Shown piece after piece: positions 46,143-54,357 of a stretch of 64,000 nucleotides of DNA; position 1 is the stretch's first letter; the number at the start of each line of letters is the position of its first letter. The DNA comes from an uncultured Acidimicrobiales bacterium. Its GTDB lineage: Bacteria > Actinomycetota > Acidimicrobiia > Acidimicrobiales > Aldehydirespiratoraceae. The translations under genes were made by a program, and so were the position numbers. A model generated the notes under the pieces. That model searched no databases. It was given only the letters and a program-made list of their open reading frames with translations, and was not told where the DNA came from. Where the stretch lies: assembly GCA_905480195.1 (NCBI GenBank), contig CAJQPN010000040.1:1-64000 (forward strand). Reading direction: 5' to 3'.

Positions 46143-47581
46143 ATGCAGCCGAGGTTCATGATCCCGTTTGGGTCGAACTCACGCTTGAGGCCCTGCATGA
46201 GGCGATAGGCCGTGCCGTGCTCCTCGGCGGTCCATGCCGCCCGGTACTTACCGATCCCGTGGTGGTGACACATCGACCCGCCGGCTTTCAGCGCCTCTTC
46301 GACAAAGATCGCGTTGAGTGGGATGTGATACTTCTCACGCTCCTCCTCGACCGTGCAGTCGACGACGTCGTAGTCGTACACGAAGTACATGTTCGTGCCG
46401 GTCTGGTAGCTGTGTGACGAGTGCCCACCGAGCATCGTGACGTCCGCGATGTGGGGAAACTCCTTGCGCGCCCGCTGGATGCCGTTCTCGTAAATCTCAT
46501 TGATGATCGACCAGTTGCCGGAGACCTCGGTCGTGTAACCCATTCGCATGTTCTCGCGAATGAACGCTCGCTCCTCCGCCAACTTCTCAGGACCCCAGTT
46601 GAGGTGCTCGAACCACGCCTTGATGATGGCGGTGTCGACCGGGGTGACCTCCGCACGAGCGTTGACGATCTCCGCGATTCCGTCCGCGGTCGCCGACGAG
46701 ACCCCCGCCGGACCCTCGGTGGTGAAGATCAGCACGCACTGTCCGGGAGCGAAAGCATGAAAGCCGTGCTGCGCCCCGTCCTCGGCGTCGTAGAGGCGAG
46801 CGACCGACGGCTTGAAGCCGGCGGCCATCACGTCGCGCAAGATCTCGAACCCTGCCTTCATCTCGTCGAGGCGCCACCCCAGGTACCGGTTGTGCTCGGG
46901 GTAGAAGCTGAAAAGCTTCACCGTGACTTCCGTGATGTAGCAGAGGGCGCCTTCGTTTCCGATGATGACGTGGCGGATGTCGGGGCCGCCCGCTCGACGC
47001 GGAACATCTTTGATCCGCACGACCTCACCCGACGGCAGCACAGCCTCGAGACCCATGACCATGTCCTCAATACCGCCGTAGAGCGTGGAGAACTGGCCGA
47101 TCGAACGGGTGGCCACCAGGCCACCGAACATTGCGATCGGCTTCGACTGGGGCGAGTGTCCGGTGGTGAGCCCGAGCGCCCGGACGCGATCTTCAAGATC
47201 TTGCAGCTTCACCCCGCACTGGACGGTCGCCTGCATGTTGAACTCGTCGATCTTCACGATCCGATTCATTCGCTTGCCGTCGATCACGATCGAGTTCTCG
47301 ACGATCGTCTCGAGGCCACCCTCGGTAGCGGTCCCGCCGGTTTTCGGCACGACGTTGATGCGGTGCTCGTTGCAGAACGCGAGCGTCGCCGCAACGTCGT
47401 CGGTGCCCTCGACCCGCACAACGGCGGCGGGGGTCGGAAGGTTGTAAATGCCGAAGATGTCCTCGAGTTTGCGGTAGCGATCGAGACTGTTCTCGTTGAG
47501 CGTCTGCTCATCGGTGTCGACCTTGCCAGCACCGAGGCGCGCACGGAGCCCATCGACGATCGCTTCACGGGTGAGGGTCAT
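46124..47581 (-). CDS. FAD-binding oxidase/dehydrogenase (alkyl-DHAP-synthase-like)
   Basis: A 485-residue flavoprotein of the VAO/PCMH family. The FAD-binding part has VVPKTGGTATEGGLETI and GLTTGHSPQSKPIAMFGGLVA. The C-terminal GGSMCHHHGIGKYRAAW is the HHHG motif seen in alkyldihydroxyacetonephosphate synthase and related 2-hydroxyacid oxidases. The ATG at 47581 has AGGGAA upstream. It lies downstream of the SDR in the same direction. Substrate could be a hydroxy acid or sugar alcohol; ether-lipid synthesis is less likely without the matching acyltransferase. Confidence 0.87.
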   Translation of the reverse strand: MTLTREAIVDGLRARLGAGKVDTDEQTLNENSLDRYRKLEDIFGIYNLPTPAAVVRVEGTDDVAATLAFCNEHRINVVPKTGGTATEGGLETIVENSIVIDGKRMNRIVKIDEFNMQATVQCGVKLQDLEDRVRALGLTTGHSPQSKPIAMFGGLVATRSIGQFSTLYGGIEDMVMGLEAVLPSGEVVRIKDVPRRAGGPDIRHVIIGNEGALCYITEVTVKLFSFYPEHNRYLGWRLDEMKAGFEILRDVMAAGFKPSVARLYDAEDGAQHGFHAFAPGQCVLIFTTEGPAGVSSATADGIAEIVNARAEVTPVDTAIIKAWFEHLNWGPEKLAEERAFIRENMRMGYTTEVSGNWSIINEIYENGIQRARKEFPHIADVTMLGGHSSHSYQTGTNMYFVYDYDVVDCTVEEEREKYHIPLNAIFVEEALKAGGSMCHHHGIGKYRAAWTAEEHGTAYRLMQGLKREFDPNGIMNLGCIYPVED

Positions 47582-47617
47582 GGTTGAGAGTTCCCTGTGG
47601 TTGTCGGCGGGCATGAG

Positions 47618-48412
47618 TCAGCGGACGAGGTAACCGCCGTCGACTGCCAGAACGTGGCCGTTGACGTAGTCGGCAGCGCGGCTGGCGAGGAACACGCAGG
47701 CACCCATGAGGTCCTGCACCTGACCCCACTCGCCTGCAGGTACGTGATCGATCACGGCCTTGTCGTACTCGGGATTTGCGCGTGTCTCGCTCGTGAGTTC
47801 CGTTGCGAAGTAACCGGGCGCAATGCCGTTCACTTGGACACCGAACGGACCGAGTTCGTCGGCATAGGCCTTGGTGAGGCCGGCGATCCCGTGCTTCGTC
47901 GCTGCGTACGCCGGCGACCGGCGGCCGCCGAGGAACGAGAACATCGAGCAGACATTGATTATCTTGCCGCTTCCCTGCTCCATGAAGATCGGTGAGACGG
48001 CGTGGCTCATCTCGAACGCTGCCGTGAGGTTGACGGCGACCATCGGGTCCCATTTACTCCGGTCGAAGTTTCGGACATCGTCGACGTTGATACCGATTCC
48101 GGCGTTATTGACCAAGATGTCGATGCCGCCGAGGGTGTCGACACAAGCCTGCACTACTGCGGCAGGAGTCCCGCTGGCCGTCAGGTCGGCGTACTCGATC
48201 TCGCACCGACGGCCTTCGGCCTCAACGAGTTCACCTGTCGTACCGTCGTCGTCGACAATCGTCGGGATGTAGATGTCAGCCCCAGCTTTGGCCATCGCGA
48301 TGACATACGCCTGCCCGAGACCGCGGTTGCCGCCCGTGACGATGGCTCGCTTGCCCTCGAGGGAGAAGAAGTCCAGTGAGAAGTCTCGAATAGGGCGTTC
48401 GGTCACAGTCAC
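47618..48412 (-). CDS. Short-chain dehydrogenase/reductase
   Basis: A 264-residue NAD(P)-dependent SDR. It has the glycine motif TGGNRGLGQ near residue 26, NNAG, the catalytic S-Y-K set (CSMFSFLGGRRSPAYAATKHG) and a C-terminal HVLAVDGGYLVR typical of sugar-acid dehydrogenases such as KduD. The start is a GTG. It probably shares a transcript with the FAD oxidase (36 bases apart) and a pathway with the FGGY kinase. Confidence 0.93.
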   Translation of the reverse strand: MTVTERPIRDFSLDFFSLEGKRAIVTGGNRGLGQAYVIAMAKAGADIYIPTIVDDDGTTGELVEAEGRRCEIEYADLTASGTPAAVVQACVDTLGGIDILVNNAGIGINVDDVRNFDRSKWDPMVAVNLTAAFEMSHAVSPIFMEQGSGKIINVCSMFSFLGGRRSPAYAATKHGIAGLTKAYADELGPFGVQVNGIAPGYFATELTSETRANPEYDKAVIDHVPAGEWGQVQDLMGACVFLASRAADYVNGHVLAVDGGYLVR

Positions 48413-48468
48413 CCGAATCCTATGTCGCGCGATTTCCGGGCATCGCGGATCTTCGGCAAACAGGAACG

Positions 48469-48741
48469 TCAGAGCAGGTCGTCGAAGATGCCCCGGGAGG
48501 TGTCGTTGACGCAGACAACGAGCACCCGACGGACCGCCGAGTCGGCGCTGCGAACGATTCCGGTCGCATCTTGTGCTGCGGCGTCAGGCGGGTAGCGGTA
48601 CAACCCGGTCGAGATGGCGGGAAAGGCAACGGTGTCGGCATCGCCGGTGTCACAACCCTTCAGCGTGCGGCAGAACTCGGCGAGGGCGGAGCCGGCTGCC
48701 TTGTGAATCGCCCCGTCGACACGTGCCCAACAAGAGGTTGC
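48469..48741 (-). pseudogene. Degraded macrodomain (ADP-ribose-binding) gene
   Basis: A 90-codon frame right after the recG stop encodes two blocks of a macrodomain: VDGAIHKAAGSALAEFCRTL (from the GGGGVDGAIHRAAG region) and TVAFPAISTGLYRYPPDAA (the AFPAISTGVYGYP region). In intact proteins about 40 residues separate these blocks; here GCDTGDAD joins them directly. The N-terminal GDIT and NAAN parts are missing and there is no start codon. An internal deletion plus loss of the front makes this a broken gene. Confidence 0.8.
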
Positions 48742-48743
48742 CG

Positions 48744-50882
48744 CTAATCCTTCATCAGGTATTCAGCATCGTCATCACCGAGGAGGAGATCGAGCTCGTC
48801 GGCCAAACCCGGGTGGGCGTCAAGCTCCTCGTCGACATCGACGATCTCGATCGCAACCTCTCGCGCAGCGGTCACCCACTCCTTGTCGCGGCGCAGCGAT
48901 GCCAGCTTGAGATCGTTGCGGCCTTTTTGTCGGTCACCCATGATCGTGCCTTCGCCGCGGAGCTCGAGATCCACCTCCGCTAGCTCGAAGCCATCGGTCG
49001 AAGACACGATGGCCTCGAGTCTGGCCTCACCGTCGGCGGTGGCCGGATCACCGACCAGGAAGCAACGGCTTGCGTACTCGCCGCGGCCGACCCGACCACG
49101 AAGCTGGTGGAGCTGGGCGATCCCGAAGCGGTCGGCATCAAGAATCACCATGACCGTGGCATTCGCAACATCGACACCGACCTCGATGACCGTGGTGGCG
49201 ACGAGGACGTCGAGCTCGCCTCGCCGGAAGGAACCCATGACCTCGTCCTTTTCGGCAGGCGTGACCCGGCCGTGGAGGAGACCGAGCCGCACGCCGGCAA
49301 GCTCGGAGGTCTGGAGCACACTGAATGTTTCCTCCGCAGACCGCACGTCGAGAGCCTCCGACTCATCGATGAGTGGACAGACGACATAGGCCTGGCGGCC
49401 ATCGGCGACCGCCGCCCGGACCGCCGCCCAGACCGCCTCCTCGCCGGCATCATCGCGGGCCCACTCGGTCAGGATCGGGGTCCGACCTGGGGGCAACTCG
49501 TCGAGAGTGCTCACATCGAGGTCGCCGTAAACGGTCATCGCCGCAGTGCGCGGAATCGGTGTCGCAGTCATGACCAAGACATCGGGAGCGGTGACAGCAT
49601 CGCCCTTGTCGCGCAGCGCCGCCCGCTGCTCGACGCCGAACCGATGCTGCTCGTCGATCACGACCGCGCCGAGCGCTGCAAACTCGACCTTGTCCTGGAT
49701 CAGCGCGTGGGTACCGATGACGATGTCGACCTTGCCCTGAACGAGATCGGCGAGGATCTTGCGACGCTCCGCTACCCCGACGCGATTGGTCAGCAATTCG
49801 ATCCTCAGCGGCCGATCGCCCATGAGTGTCGCCGGATCGGAAACCGACAGATCGCCGAGCATCGCCGCGACACCTGCATGATGCTGCTCTGCGAGCACCT
49901 CGGTTGGTGCCATCAGTGCGCCTTGGTGCCCACCCTGCACGGCGACGAGCAACAGATGCACGGCGACCAGGGTCTTCCCTGAGCCCACATCGCCCTGAAG
50001 GAGTCGATGCATCGGACGCCCGAGTACGAGATCACCGTTGATCTCGTCGATCGCCCGTTGTTGGGCGCGCGTCAGGGGAAACGGCAATCGCTCTACGAAA
50101 CGGTTGGTCAGCTCACCCTCGGTTCGATGAACGATGCCGGCAGTCTCTCGTTCGATACGACGCTTCCGGCGCACGAGTTCAAGCTGCACGCGTAGTAGTT
50201 CGTCGAAAACGAGTCGTCGGCGAGCCTCGTCTTTCTCGGTCAACGTCTCGGGTTGGTGGATCCCATGGATGGCGGCAGCACGATCGACAAAGCCGAACCG
50301 TTCGAGCACGGCCGTTGGCACGGGGTCGTCGAAGCCGCGGGACCGACAACGCGCAAGGGCTTCTTCCACGAAGGCTGCAAGGTCTCGGGTGAGTAGACCC
50401 GACTTCTCCGATTGCGGGTAGACGGGCACGATCCGTCCGGTCTGGTTGCCGACGAGGTCGACGATCGGCCCTGTCATCTGCCGCTGGCCGCGGTAGATCT
50501 CACACTTGCCGTGCACGAGCACCGTCATTCCCGGCGTCAGCTGCTTGTCACGCCAACGCTGGTTGAAGAACGTCAGCGTGAGTTGATTGCCGCCATCGCC
50601 GATGACGACGTTGGTGAGCGTGCGCTTTCCCTTCAGCTGTCGCGTCGACGAGCTACGGACCTCTCCGAAGACAGTTGCCTCGTCACCGGCCCTGAGCTCA
50701 CCGATCGATGCTTCTCGCGTTCTGTCGAGGTGCCGGCGCGGGTAGTGGGTGAGCAGATCCAGAACGGTGGCAATCTCTGCCGAGGCAAGCGCCGAGCCCT
50801 TCTTCTCACCGACACCGCGTAATCGACTGACAGGGATCGCCTCAAGATCCCGGAGCGTCAAGGGCGGGTCGCCGGCCGGCAC
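48744..50882 (-). CDS. recG: ATP-dependent DNA helicase RecG
   Basis: A 712-residue fork-reversal helicase. The N-terminal wedge/OB domain carries RLRGVGEKKGSALASAEI and LLTHYPRRHLDRT. Helicase motifs follow: LLQGDVGSGKTLVAVHLL, MAPTEVLAEQH, DEQHRFGVEQR, MTATPIPRT and QLRGRVGRGEYASRC. The start is a GTG eight bases after the DAK2 gene stop. The recG-DAK2 order is typical of actinobacteria and firmicutes; there rpmB usually lies beyond. Confidence 0.96.
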   Translation of the reverse strand: MPAGDPPLTLRDLEAIPVSRLRGVGEKKGSALASAEIATVLDLLTHYPRRHLDRTREASIGELRAGDEATVFGEVRSSSTRQLKGKRTLTNVVIGDGGNQLTLTFFNQRWRDKQLTPGMTVLVHGKCEIYRGQRQMTGPIVDLVGNQTGRIVPVYPQSEKSGLLTRDLAAFVEEALARCRSRGFDDPVPTAVLERFGFVDRAAAIHGIHQPETLTEKDEARRRLVFDELLRVQLELVRRKRRIERETAGIVHRTEGELTNRFVERLPFPLTRAQQRAIDEINGDLVLGRPMHRLLQGDVGSGKTLVAVHLLLVAVQGGHQGALMAPTEVLAEQHHAGVAAMLGDLSVSDPATLMGDRPLRIELLTNRVGVAERRKILADLVQGKVDIVIGTHALIQDKVEFAALGAVVIDEQHRFGVEQRAALRDKGDAVTAPDVLVMTATPIPRTAAMTVYGDLDVSTLDELPPGRTPILTEWARDDAGEEAVWAAVRAAVADGRQAYVVCPLIDESEALDVRSAEETFSVLQTSELAGVRLGLLHGRVTPAEKDEVMGSFRRGELDVLVATTVIEVGVDVANATVMVILDADRFGIAQLHQLRGRVGRGEYASRCFLVGDPATADGEARLEAIVSSTDGFELAEVDLELRGEGTIMGDRQKGRNDLKLASLRRDKEWVTAAREVAIEIVDVDEELDAHPGLADELDLLLGDDDAEYLMKD

Positions 50883-50890
50883 CCTCGGTC

Positions 50891-52540
50891 CTACTCCAGC
50901 CCGAAATAGTAGGGGTACAGGGGCTGCCCACCATCGTGGATCTCAACATCGACGTCGCTGTGATGCTCGTCGAGCCAGGCCTCGATCTGGGCGGTGCTGT
51001 CATCATCAGCATCCTCGCCGGCGATGATGGTGAGGAGCTCGTGATCGCGATCGAGAATCGCATCGAGCAGCTCGATTGCAGCCTCGGCCATCGTTGACTG
51101 CACTGCACAGATTCCCTCCGGGCGAATACCAAGCCAGTCGCCTTTGGCAATCGGACCCGCCTCGGACGTCGATTCCCGGACAGCCTGCGTCACCTCCCCT
51201 GCAACCACACCCGCAGCGGTTTCGGCCATGTTGGCTGCATTTGCCTCGGCCGTTGTCTGTGGGTCGTAGGCCATCAAACTGGCGATGCCTTCTGCGACGG
51301 TGCGGGTGGGCACGACATGAACGGTTCGGCTGGTTTGTGCGTCGACCTGCTCCGCGACCGGAATGATGTTCTTGTTGTTGGGCAGCACCACGACTTCGGA
51401 GGCCGGCACCGACTCAACAGCGGCGACAAGGTCGGCAGTGGATGGGTTCATCGACTGCCCGCCGGTGACCACGGCATGCACCCCCATCGATTTCAGGATC
51501 GACACGATGCCTTCACCGACCGCAACTGCGACAACCGCAGTGGGAACGGGGTCACCCTTCGCTTCGTGGTCGCCAATCTCGGCTGCGACCCAGTCCTCTT
51601 CTCGCTGGGCCTCGAGTTCTTCGAGGAGATCCGTGACCCGGATGTTGTGGGGCCGACCGACCTCGATACCGCACTCGATAGCGGCGCCGATGTCGTCGCA
51701 GTGAATGTGGCAATTGAAGATGCCGTCACCGCCTACCACCACGATCGAATCTCCGACCTTCGCCCACGCCGCCTTGAACCCGGCGATCGTGTCGTCGGGT
51801 GCATCAAGCAGAAACATGACCTCGTATCGCAGGTCAGCGATCGACCTCTCGTGATCGGCTCCTTCGAGGCGGCCGGGGTCGAACGTCGGCGGTGCTTGCA
51901 CATCCGGTTCGGGAATCGGTCGACCATCAGCGACAAAGAGCGCGGCATCGAGGAAGAGCAGGAAGCCACTTCCACCGGCGTCGACCACACCTGCGTCGGC
52001 CAGCACCTTCAGCTGCGTCGGCGTGCGTTCGAGCGACGCTCCCCCCTCGCTCCGTGCGGCGTGGAGCACCGCCACCAGGTCGGCTCCACCATCGGCGACC
52101 GCCACAGCCGCCTCGCTCGCCTCACGAACAACGGTCAGGATCGTGCCCTCGACCGGATTACCAACCGCGCCGTACGCGCCATCGGCCGCTGCCGCAAGCG
52201 CGTCGGCGAATATCCGTCCGTCGATCTCGGTACCGGCGGAAACAACGCCGGAGAACCCTCGGAGGATCTGAGACATGATCACACCACTGTTGCCTCGTGC
52301 CCCCATGAGCGAACCGTGAGCAATCGCGCGACACACCGACGCCATGTCGGCATCGGCACCGGCATCGCTGAGCTCGCCACACACCGAACGGAGCGTCAGC
52401 GACATGTTTGTGCCGGTATCGCCATCGGGCACCGGATAGACGTTCAGATTGTTGATCGCCTCTCGGTGATCTGCGAGGGCGCGACTGAAAGCCTCGATGG
52501 TCGAGCGGAGGCCAGAGGCGTCGAAGGTGGAGGCGGGCAC
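50891..52540 (-). CDS. DAK2-domain protein (FakA/YloV-like)
   Basis: A 549-residue protein with an N-terminal DAK2 kinase domain (NNLNVYPVPDGDTGTNMSLTL, where the aspartates bind ATP-magnesium) and GARGNSGVIMSQILRGF. The C-terminal part has the DegV-like FakA extension (VPASEVVVLPNNKNIIPVAEQ). In firmicutes FakA phosphorylates fatty acids bound to FakB; no fakB-like gene is present here. A GTG start faces the cold-shock-like gene. Confidence 0.93.
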   Translation of the reverse strand: MPASTFDASGLRSTIEAFSRALADHREAINNLNVYPVPDGDTGTNMSLTLRSVCGELSDAGADADMASVCRAIAHGSLMGARGNSGVIMSQILRGFSGVVSAGTEIDGRIFADALAAAADGAYGAVGNPVEGTILTVVREASEAAVAVADGGADLVAVLHAARSEGGASLERTPTQLKVLADAGVVDAGGSGFLLFLDAALFVADGRPIPEPDVQAPPTFDPGRLEGADHERSIADLRYEVMFLLDAPDDTIAGFKAAWAKVGDSIVVVGGDGIFNCHIHCDDIGAAIECGIEVGRPHNIRVTDLLEELEAQREEDWVAAEIGDHEAKGDPVPTAVVAVAVGEGIVSILKSMGVHAVVTGGQSMNPSTADLVAAVESVPASEVVVLPNNKNIIPVAEQVDAQTSRTVHVVPTRTVAEGIASLMAYDPQTTAEANAANMAETAAGVVAGEVTQAVRESTSEAGPIAKGDWLGIRPEGICAVQSTMAEAAIELLDAILDRDHELLTIIAGEDADDDSTAQIEAWLDEHHSDVDVEIHDGGQPLYPYYFGLE

Positions 52541-52602
52541 GGCGACCGATCGTAACGGCCCCGCGTCGCCGGTGTGACCTTCATGAGGCTACGCTGCGGC
52601 GC

Positions 52603-52824
52603 ATGCAGGGAGTGATCAAGAGCTACGACCCCGGCACCGGCGACGGGGCGCTCATCAATGAGTCGGATTTTGCCGAGATTGACCTCGCCGCCGATGCTCT
52701 CGACGGCTCGCTTTTCCGGATGCTCCGTCAGGGTCAGCGGGTGAATTTCGAGCTCGATGCGCAAGGTCGCGCCACTGCGCTCAAGCTTGGCTCCGAAGCC
52801 GACATGAGCACCCCAGATCTGTAG
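52603..52824 (+). CDS. Small cold-shock-domain-like protein
   Basis: A 73-residue protein with the start of a cold-shock OB fold: MQGVIKSYDPGTGDGALI, then GQRVNFELDAQGRATALKL as the last strands. The RNP1 motif (KGFGFI in CspA) is replaced by GDGALI, so nucleic-acid binding is doubtful. It is divergent from the DAK2 gene with 62 bases between. Confidence 0.78.
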   Translation: MQGVIKSYDPGTGDGALINESDFAEIDLAADALDGSLFRMLRQGQRVNFELDAQGRATALKLGSEADMSTPDL

Positions 52825-52878
52825 CCACCTCAGCGCCCGCCGCCAGTTGCGAGCGTGCACTGTCGTCCGCAGCGAAGC

Positions 52879-53991
52879 TCAGCCCCAGATGGCGTTGGCG
52901 GCGTGCACGACCAGTTCGAGTTTGGCGCGCTGTTCGGCCTCGGTGAGCAGGTTGCCTTCCTCGGTCGATGCGAACCCGCATTGCGGCGCGATCCCGAGCT
53001 GATCGAGATCGACGTAGCGGTTCGCCTCTTCCACACGGCGCATCAAGTCGTCAAGTGATTCGAGATCGGCGGTCTTGGTGGTGATCAGACCCAGCATGAT
53101 CCGCTTGTCGCCCACAGGAAGCAACTGAAGCGGTTCGAGGCTGCCGGCTCGCTCGGTGTCGTACTCCAGGTAGTACACGTCAACGCTGGTCGCATTGAAG
53201 ATGGCGTCGACTGCAGGGTCGTAACCACCGGTGGCGGCGTGGGTCGAGCGGAAATTGCCGCGACACAGATGCATCGCAATCGTCAGGTCGTCGGGCCGAC
53301 CGGCGATGGCGGTGTCCACCATCGCCGCATAGCGGGTGATGAGGTCGTCAGGGTCAAACCCCTCGGCTTGTTTGGCGGCGCGCTGATCGGGGTCGCACAG
53401 GTATGCGAAAAAGATGTCGTCGATCTGAAGGTAGCGACATCCTGCCTCGTAGAAAGCGGCAATAGCCTTGGCGTACGCGGTGGCGATGTCGCCCAACAAC
53501 ACGTCGAGATCTCGATATTGCTGGGGGGCGATCGCAGAAGCTGCCGTTCGGAAGTGGACGGTGGATGGGCCCGGGATCGAAATCTTTGGCGTCGTCGAGC
53601 AGACCGCGGCGAGGGCTCGGAAATGCTCGAGCATCGGGTGATCGGTCGGGAAGTCGATCGGACCCGTTATCGCCGGATAGAAGGGCCGCAGTGTCGTTCC
53701 TGCAAACGGAAGGCCATCTCTCGACGGGCGATACTCGACGGAGACGCCGTCGAGTAGGTCGAGAAAGTCGTAGTGCCAGAACGAGCGGCGGAACTCGCCG
53801 TCGGTCGCAAGCGGTAGTCCGACCTCTGCCTGCATCGCAACCGCATCTGCGATCAGTCGATCTTCCAGCGAGCGGAGCGCCACACCACTGTGGAGTTGAT
53901 CAGGAGCGACATGTTCGGCCCGCGCTTCGACCAGTTGAGCAGGCCGCAGCAGGCTGCCGACATGATCGGCGCGGAAGAGGGGGCCGGTCAG
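52879..53991 (-). CDS. MetE-like (cobalamin-independent methyltransferase) protein, likely CTG start
   Basis: A single-domain methionine-synthase-type protein of about 370 residues. The family N-terminus LFRADHVGSLLRPAQLVEAR is complete in frame, and the zinc ligands are all present: HLC (histidine and cysteine), LEYD glutamate and the QCGF cysteine. Upstream of this N-terminus there is no ATG, GTG or TTG. A CTG at 53991 overlaps the TGA of the preceding Lrp-type gene as CTGA, just as ATGA junctions do. The first ordinary start (GTG, 53883) would remove 36 conserved residues. Methyl donor and acceptor are unknown. Confidence 0.85.
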   Translation of the reverse strand: MTGPLFRADHVGSLLRPAQLVEARAEHVAPDQLHSGVALRSLEDRLIADAVAMQAEVGLPLATDGEFRRSFWHYDFLDLLDGVSVEYRPSRDGLPFAGTTLRPFYPAITGPIDFPTDHPMLEHFRALAAVCSTTPKISIPGPSTVHFRTAASAIAPQQYRDLDVLLGDIATAYAKAIAAFYEAGCRYLQIDDIFFAYLCDPDQRAAKQAEGFDPDDLITRYAAMVDTAIAGRPDDLTIAMHLCRGNFRSTHAATGGYDPAVDAIFNATSVDVYYLEYDTERAGSLEPLQLLPVGDKRIMLGLITTKTADLESLDDLMRRVEEANRYVDLDQLGIAPQCGFASTEEGNLLTEAEQRAKLELVVHAANAIWG

Positions 53992-54224
53992 AGGTTCACG
54001 ATCGGGCAGAGCAGGGTCCGCTCGACGCCTGAAATGTTGCCGACAGCGTTCACGACGATGCCGCCGAGTCGGTCCATGTCCGCCGCTCCGGCCCGCGCGA
54101 TCACGTCGTAGGGACCCATGGCGACCTCGGCGCTCACGATCTCCGTGATCTCGCGCGCCGCCCGCGCGACGTCGACAGCGGTGCCAACTTCGGCTTGGAT
54201 GAGGATGTATGCATTCACGGTCAT
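53988..54224 (-). CDS. Stand-alone Lrp/AsnC ligand-binding (RAM) domain protein
   Basis: A 78-residue protein consisting only of the effector domain of Lrp/AsnC regulators (AYILIQAEVGTAVDVAR, EVAMGPYDVIARAGAADMD, VERTLLCPIV), with no DNA-binding HTH. Such domains form oligomers that bind amino acids. Its stop overlaps the putative CTG start of the MetE-like gene, so the two are coupled; an amino-acid-sensing role near a methionine-type enzyme is plausible but unproven. Confidence 0.88.
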   Translation of the reverse strand: MTVNAYILIQAEVGTAVDVARAAREITEIVSAEVAMGPYDVIARAGAADMDRLGGIVVNAVGNISGVERTLLCPIVNL

Positions 54225-54232
54225 CGCCTGAA

Positions 54233-54249
54233 ACGATAGGGGTTATCGT
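54233..54249. promoter_or_regulatory. Inverted repeat between Lrp-type gene and pckA
   Basis: ACGATA (54233-54238) and TATCGT (54244-54249) form a perfect 6-bp inverted repeat with a five-base spacer, nine bases upstream of the Lrp-type start. On the minus strand TATCGT could serve as a -10 element for that gene. It may be an operator for the divergent pckA or only a promoter fragment. Confidence 0.35.
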
Positions 54250-54357
54250 AAAAGACTGCGCTGGCTGCCTCTGTCGGTCGCTTGCGGGCCACGTACCGTG
54301 GCGTGTCCAAGGCTTTCGTTAGCCAACGGGCGAGCAAGAGCAGAGAAGGGCTCTCCC

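Noticed and set aside
46124-47581. FAD oxidase as a true alkyl-DHAP synthase of ether-lipid synthesis
   Set aside because: The HHHG motif is shared with other oxidases, and no acyltransferase or ether-lipid gene is near; the catabolic neighbours favour another role.
52879-53883. MetE-like protein starting at the GTG at 53883
   Set aside because: It would remove the conserved RADHVGSLLRP segment, which is intact in frame upstream.
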